Assembly: GCA_001598975.1 (NCBI GenBank)
Contig: BBXU01000961.1
Location: 29,389-93,388 of the forward strand
Length of the DNA stretch: 64,000 bases
Source: Parachlorella kessleri
Taxonomy: Eukaryota > Chlorophyta > Trebouxiophyceae > Chlorellales > Chlorellaceae
Direction of reading: 5' to 3'
In this document: in pieces, positions 59,070 to 64,000 of the stretch
Layout of the letters: every line of letters starts with the position of its first letter
How positions within the stretch are numbered: the first letter of the stretch is position 1
Notes under the pieces: generated by a model
What the model saw: the letters and a program-made list of their open reading frames with translations, nothing else
Databases searched by the model: none
What the model was told of the DNA's origin: nothing
Made by a program: the position numbers and the translations under genes

Positions 59070-59852
59070 CGCTGCTGCGGTGCCGGTGTGAGCCTTGCCT
59101 GAAGGCACAAGTGGCAACCCGTGGTGCACCTGCTGCGGTCCACAGCTTTGTTACCCTGTTATAAGTCCTGGTAGGCCACCAGGCGTCTTTCCAAGGTTGG
59201 GGACGTCAAACACGCTATCGATGGACTCGACTATGCATGAAAGCAAGACTCCACTACCTACTGACCAACGATGGGAGGTTAGGAACCTGCAGTTTGCTCC
59301 CTGCAAAGCGACTAAGGTTTGGGGGGGTCACCACTTTTGACTGCAGGCCAGCCTCGATCGCTTGACTGCAGTCTGGTTCCCTCCAGAAGGCGCAACTTCA
59401 CAAGCTTGCCAATGCATGTCGATCCCTATCGCCCGCCTTCCTACCGTCATGCATATAAGCGTACATGCATGCCTGTATTATCGACCAATCAACCGATGCC
59501 TGCCATCTTTCCCCTTGCGCCCGGAGCCGCTCATGCAGCATGCAGAGCAGCCCTTGTGGCAAGCGCAAGAGCCTTTCTCGTCGTCCCAAGAAGTATCATT
59601 GGGCTTCGCAACCAAATCTTTCCCCGCTGGTACGCCTAGTAGTACGCTGGGTGCACAGCCTCTGCAAGAGCCTGTCTGCGGTCTTCATCATGACGCTACA
59701 CTTATGGCCGTGTTTGTTTATTCAGGTCTTTCCTAGCGACCCAGCCTTTGTCGGAGAGGAAGTCAAGGTCAGGACAGTCAGTTGCTAACCATACTCCAAC
59801 GCACGGCCTCAGGACCGGGTCACACACTTTTCAGGTGCTAACATATTGACAA
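59070..59852. other. Interval between the nucleoporin 3' end and the LRR gene start
   Basis: Promoter and 5' leader of the LRR gene on the minus strand, plus 3' sequence of the nucleoporin. The frames at 59319-59788 show no recognisable features. Confidence 0.4.
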
Positions 59853-62800
59853 CTATGCAAACAGCCCGCGGCTGTACCCGGCTTGCTGGACCAGGGGCTG
59901 CATGCGCCGCTGCAACTCTAGGAAGTCGCCGGCAAGCTGCTCAGCATCGTCCTGCATAGGCACAAAGGCAGCATGCATGGCCTTGTATGGGCACCAAAGT
60001 TATTGAGTCTTATGGTTCAACGGCGGTCGCCAACTGCATGGTATCCTCCCAGCGTAGACAAACCAATAGGCTTCTACTTCGGCCATAAGCGGGGCTGGAC
60101 AAGCATTGGTTCCTTCCAAAACGAGCATAACTGCACCAACCCCGGTTTACCCCTACCTCTCCTTGGTTAGCACTGCCATCATGGAACGAGTCCCAGCCCT
60201 GCTGGGCCTGCAAAACCTCCTCACCTGAGGCATGAGCCGCCGCGCTTCTGCTGCATACGCTTCGCACGCTGTGAACAGCGCCCCCAACTCCCGTCGACTG
60301 CTGGCAACCAGCGCGGGTCCCGCCATGGCGCCCCCGTCAGCTAGCCGCTCCTGCAGCTAGCACTCCAAGCAGTTGGTGCGGGTCCCTCAACGCCCAGCAA
60401 GTCGGCATTGAGATCCAAGGCAAGTTCTGAGCTGTTTTGTAACTTTGTAACAAGCCGTGTGCCTGTAGACAGACAAATCAATGGCCCAACGCTGCAAGCA
60501 AGTCGGGGCACCAGGGGCTGCCTCGGGCATGCGAGGCCGCTGCGACCGCAAGTTTCCCACTGCTCTCTTCAAAGCAAAGCTGCTCCTTCCGCCCCAAGCG
60601 TGCAATACTTGTTTGCCTGCCCACCACCCGAGCGCATGCACACAGCAGGGCTGTTCTGTGCCTCACCGCTGCTGCCTGAACTGCAAGGAACAGCGAGCGG
60701 AGGAGGCGCAGGCGCAGGAAGGGAGCGTGAAGCTCCTCGCCATTGGGGTCGCCGCCGCGCACGCTGCAGGCAGCACGCAGCTGGCCCCTCTCAGAAGTGC
60801 CCCTGACATACTTAGGAACACCTACCACCCCTAATGTAGGCTCTTTACGTGCAAATTGCCACTGGGACATACAGCTGGAGACGAGACAGCTTCAGGATGC
60901 TGCCGGTCAATTTTACTGGTGGCAGGCATAAGGCTCTCATAAGATGCGATTAGGGTGACTTCGACGCTGGCTTCTGAGCTTCCATCCGGCGCTAAAGGCA
61001 ACGAGCGCTTGTCAAGTTCTTACACCCACCTGAGCAAGGTTTCGTAGGTGCGAACAACTGCCTCATACGAGCCGGCGCAAATGCGCACCTGCACACCCCA
61101 GGTGGCACACTCCCTGGTGAGTTCCAGGCTCCCGGGACCAACAAACTGCCCAGCTCATCAGCATGCTCCCTTCCACTCCTCATGCGCGGGTCAGCGTGCA
61201 GGCACAGCACAAGCATGGACCTCAAACCTCACAGCCAGAACCAAAGCTTACAACAATGCTTGCAGTGCACAACAGTTAGCCTACCACCGCATCCTGGCTG
61301 GCATACCATGGCCCTCACAACTCGGTCAGTCTCTAGAGGCAGCCCCGTCCGCTGCGGCCACGTGCCCGCTGCTGCCTGCTCCAGCCTCAGCAGCACGTGG
61401 GAGGCCGGGAGGCTGCACAGCCATGGCGGGGAGGCAGCAGCCGAAAGTCAGCATTCACCACAGCCACGTGGCGAGGAGGGCAGCCCCCCTCAGAGCACAG
61501 GCCGTTACTTCTAATGTACAGTTTTCAGGTCACTGATCGCACTGGTCCCCAACACCACTGCATGTTGCCGAGCAATAGCGAGTATCCGCCCCACATTTTT
61601 CAGCCGGGCTCACGATTGGCAGGTTTGGCGGACGAGGGGTCCACTCTCCGTGGAAACACAGCAGCACATCAACAGCCCTGGCTGCTCTGGGGCCTTCTCA
61701 AGCTTCTGGGCGACCCACGCTGCCAAGGCTGTTGATATGCTGCTGTACTGCCCAGAACAGTAGCCTACCCCCATCCGCAAACTCAGCCACTCGCGATCCC
61801 AACTGAATGCGTTAGGCTGCGTGTATCGACGCCGATAAGTGCTGGCCTTGCACGGGTCGTGCCCGATGCACAGCAAACCGACCACTTTTAGTAAACAACC
61901 TAGGTCATGTCAGGCCACTGTGACAGGGTGGCCTCACACGACCGCCAGAGCAACGAAGCCTACCTGTTCTCACTGGGGTAGAACTGCGCCCCCAGGTCCT
62001 CCGCATGCCGACAGCAGTCGTCCAGCGCAGCCTCAGAACGCAGGCTGTCCCCCTCCTCCTCGTCGCCGCCCCCGCCTTCCCCTTCGCCGCCGCCGCCCCC
62101 CTGCGCTCTGCTCCACCTGCGGCGGCACCGGAGCGCAGCAGCAGCAGTGTTTGGTAGATGTGGGAAAAGGTCCATGGCGGGTGCCTCCAGCAGCCCAGCC
62201 TAGCCCTCACACGGCAAGGCGCACCCTGCTGGTGGCCAGTGGGGCAGTCTCGACGTGTCTGCCCGTTGCGCCCATTGTCTATGGCCTGCCTGCCTGCCTC
62301 CCTGCCAAACGTACAGCTGTCACCAAGCACTGCCCTGCATGCCGTTGGCCTGCGCGCCAGTGGCTATGAGATCAGCTCTGCAGCCCCAGCCGGAGACGCT
62401 GCAAGAGCCGGCGCCTGGTGGCTTATCCCCGCAGTACAGACATCACACCAGTGCGCTAACAAGGCATGGGGCAAGCAAGGCGGGGAGGAGGGGAAGGTGA
62501 CCAACTCCCCAGCAAGCCCAGCGCGGCGCTCACCCTCCCTCCCAGGCCTGCTTGAGGTAGATGTCCCACAGCTGGCGCACGTAGGCGGGGTCGCCGTAGT
62601 TGGACAGGTTCACCATCTCCAGGCACAGACCCCACAGCTGCAGGCACCAGCAAAGGCAGCGCACGTATCGACAGGAAGGGATGTGGGAACAAAGGACTGC
62701 ATACACCCATGTCAGCCCAGTATACCCTCCCTGATCGCAACACCCTGCCACCCTATAGAGGACTGGTGGGCAGGAGAGGGTGCTATCTCCAGGCCCAGGC

Positions 62801-64000
62801 CCACAGCTGCACCAGCAAGCGGTGAGCGTACTGGCAAGGAGGGAAGCGGAACCAGACGACTAGTGAGCAGGACAGGACAGCTGTTTCCAGGCTCAAGCCC
62901 CACAGCTGTTGGGTAAGGGGGGAGCAAGCAGTGGTATGAAGGGCAGGCAGGGTAGGTGTGGCTCGGGTGAACGGGTCAAGCATACTGAGAAGGCTCCAGA
63001 AAACAGGCTTCTCCTCTCCCGGTACAGTCCCATGGGTATGGGGATAAGGCAGGGGTCGTGGGCCCCAACCCTGCCGTGCGCGACTAAGCGTGGGCATGAC
63101 AGGCGGCACGAGGACGTGGGCGGTGGAGGCCAGAGAGGGAGGGAGGGAGCGACAACAAGCGGCATCCACCAGCAGCAGGGAGCCCCACGACTGCCCACAC
63201 AGCAGATCCCATGCGCACCTGGTAGGGGACTGCCACGTCGTTGTAGAGCTCCACCAGCTCCTGTGGGCCCGACCGCAGCTCCGCCACCACGCCGCCCACC
63301 TCCTCCCTGCCCGCCTCGTCACCGCCCTCTTCCAGCCGAGAGGCTGCAGCGCAGGCACGCACATAGCCGGCATGGCACATCCATCTTTTGTCTACCAAGG
63401 CATGCGTGAGCAGGGTATATATGCAGGAAAGGCAGTGTTGGCTTGTCTGCGGGGTGCAGGAGGGGGGGGGGGGGGCGGGGAGGTAGAACGGTAAGAAAGG
63501 CACTGTGTGCTTGTGTTTGGGCTCTGCGGGGGACCGGGGGTAGGCAAAGCATTGTTTGCTTGCGTGTAGGGTGCGTGGGGTGGAGGGAACAGGAACGACG
63601 CTGTGTGCTTGAGCGCGGGGGTGGCGAGGGGTGGGCTGGGTGTTCACCTGCCCCTTCCAGCGCGTCCACGAGCCGCTGCTGCAGCCCCAGCACCCGCTCC
63701 TTGCCCTCCAGCCCGTCCAGCAGCTCGGCGTCGCCCTGGCTCTTGGCCTGCAGCGGGGGTAGTGCACAAGGTGTGTGTGGTGGGTGGGTAGGGGGTGGGG
63801 TGAGGGGGGCCATGCCGCCGCTGTGTACATACACAACCAGTGGCAATGTTGCATGGATGCGATGCTACTGGGAGTGGGGCGAGTGGCACCAGGGTTGGGA
63901 GTGGCGGCTGAGGTTGAGAGAGCAGCGAGCTGTCACGCTTTTGATCACGCATATCACACAATGTTGGCATGCAGGCCTGGGCTGCTATCTTTCAGCAAGG
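59853..64000 (-). CDS. NUP155: Nup155/Nup170-family nucleoporin, C-terminal part (5' end outside the window)
   Basis: Scaffold nucleoporin of the inner ring of the nuclear pore; this is the C-terminal alpha-solenoid. In gene order the exons are 63648-63747 (AKSQGDAELLDGLEG), 63219-63343 (ending QELVELYNDVAVPYQ) and 62534-62637 (LWGLCLEMVNLSNYGD, VRQLWDIYLKQAWEG). The last two match the plant Nup155 segment around FALPFQ-LWELCLEML. Exon 61964-62116 has an acidic Gly-rich insert, then HAEDLGAQFYPSENR. Less certain pieces lie around 61730-61600 and 61430-61322 (VLLRLEQAAAGTWPQ). Then 61030-61088 (AGSYEAVVRTYETLLR), about 60682-60780 (FLRLRLLRSLFLAV, matching the family's LRLRLLRS), about 60225-60353 (GALFTACEAYAAEARRLMPQ) and 59853-59951, ending ...QQAGYSRGLFA. 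Sequence from 63748 to the edge is intron. Phases agree where checked. Confidence 0.85.
62705..62757 (+). repeat. Fragment of the dispersed repeat in a nucleoporin intron
   Basis: Shows CCCATGTCAGCCCAG, TATACCCTCCCTGATCGCA and ACCCTGCCACCCTATA in the same order as the unit at 10705-11062. Short and diverged; located in the intron 62638-63218. Confidence 0.5.
62781..62850 (-). pseudogene. Intronic copy 1 of a nucleoporin splice acceptor and exon start
   Basis: On the minus strand it reads GTGCAG|CTGTGGGCCTGGGCCTG, similar to the real acceptor and exon start at 62638/62637 (TGCAG|CTGTGGGGTCTGTGCCTG). Similarity continues into the preceding intron (ACCAGCAA, GTAC or GTATC, GGAGGGAA or GGAAGGGA). 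It reads LWAWAWR then stops, so it is not usable in place of the real exon. Confidence 0.65.
62880..62910 (-). pseudogene. Intronic copy 2 of the same acceptor and exon start
   Basis: On the minus strand it reads CCAACAG|CTGTGGGGCTTGAGCCTG, giving LWGLSLET in frame. It is 99 bases from copy 1 and 268 from the real acceptor. Still has an AG at the matching position. Confidence 0.6.
63462..63475 (+). repeat. Run of 14 G in a nucleoporin intron
   Basis: Uninterrupted G homopolymer followed by more G-rich sequence. On the transcript it is a poly-C tract upstream of the acceptor at 63343. Confidence 0.9.

Overview
The window is nuclear DNA of a green alga (Chlorophyta). Its coccoid, trebouxiophyte-like style is inferred, not shown. 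The genes are cut into many short exons with GT-AG and occasional GC-AG introns, GC content is fairly high, and the proteins include a plastid-type pyruvate dehydrogenase E2, a PDR-type ABC transporter, a GT47 exostosin, and a secreted protein with a long Ser-Pro/Pro-Pro tract of the kind common in chlorophyte extracellular proteins. No rRNA, tRNA, CRISPR array or bacterial-style operon was found. Exon models were built by hand from reading frame, splice sites and family resemblance, so internal boundaries are approximate wherever this is said.

Layout, left to right. 39-1039 (+): the 3' end of an unrecognised gene. 1835-7059 (+): an exostosin-family (GT47) Golgi glycosyltransferase with a Gln-rich stem. 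7553-8943 (+): a small acidic protein of unknown function. 8944-11241: non-coding, with a short tandem array of a dispersed repeat at its right end. 11242-20380 (+): a coiled-coil protein of the CEP135/Bld10 basal-body cartwheel family with about 26 exons. 20870-24192 (-): an AAAP amino-acid permease. 26061-29865 (+): the plastid pyruvate dehydrogenase E2. 31157-31713 (+): a possible small protein. 32723-46541 (-): a full-size PDR/ABCG transporter with about 34 exons. 46893-50596 (-): an ankyrin-repeat protein kinase. 51445-54554 (+): a secreted alpha/beta hydrolase. 55417-59069 (-): a secreted PAN/Apple, Pro-rich, leucine-rich-repeat protein. 59853 to the right edge (-): the C-terminal part of a Nup155-type nucleoporin.

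The genes are unrelated housekeeping, transport and cell-surface genes, each with its own transcription unit. They do not form one pathway. Neighbours are convergent (CEP135 and permease; hydrolase and LRR gene), divergent (permease and E2; kinase and hydrolase) or head-to-tail (kinase then ABC; nucleoporin then LRR gene).

The most unusual signal is in the introns. Several carry duplicated splice-acceptor-proximal sequence: three copies of one acceptor region in the nucleoporin gene, related acceptor-proximal blocks in two introns of the ABC gene, a tandem duplication just upstream of another ABC acceptor, and an antisense copy of an acceptor-plus-exon fragment of the plastid E2 gene inside an ABC intron. 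Separately, a dispersed repeat of about 60-130 bp occurs in at least six places, three of them inside introns.
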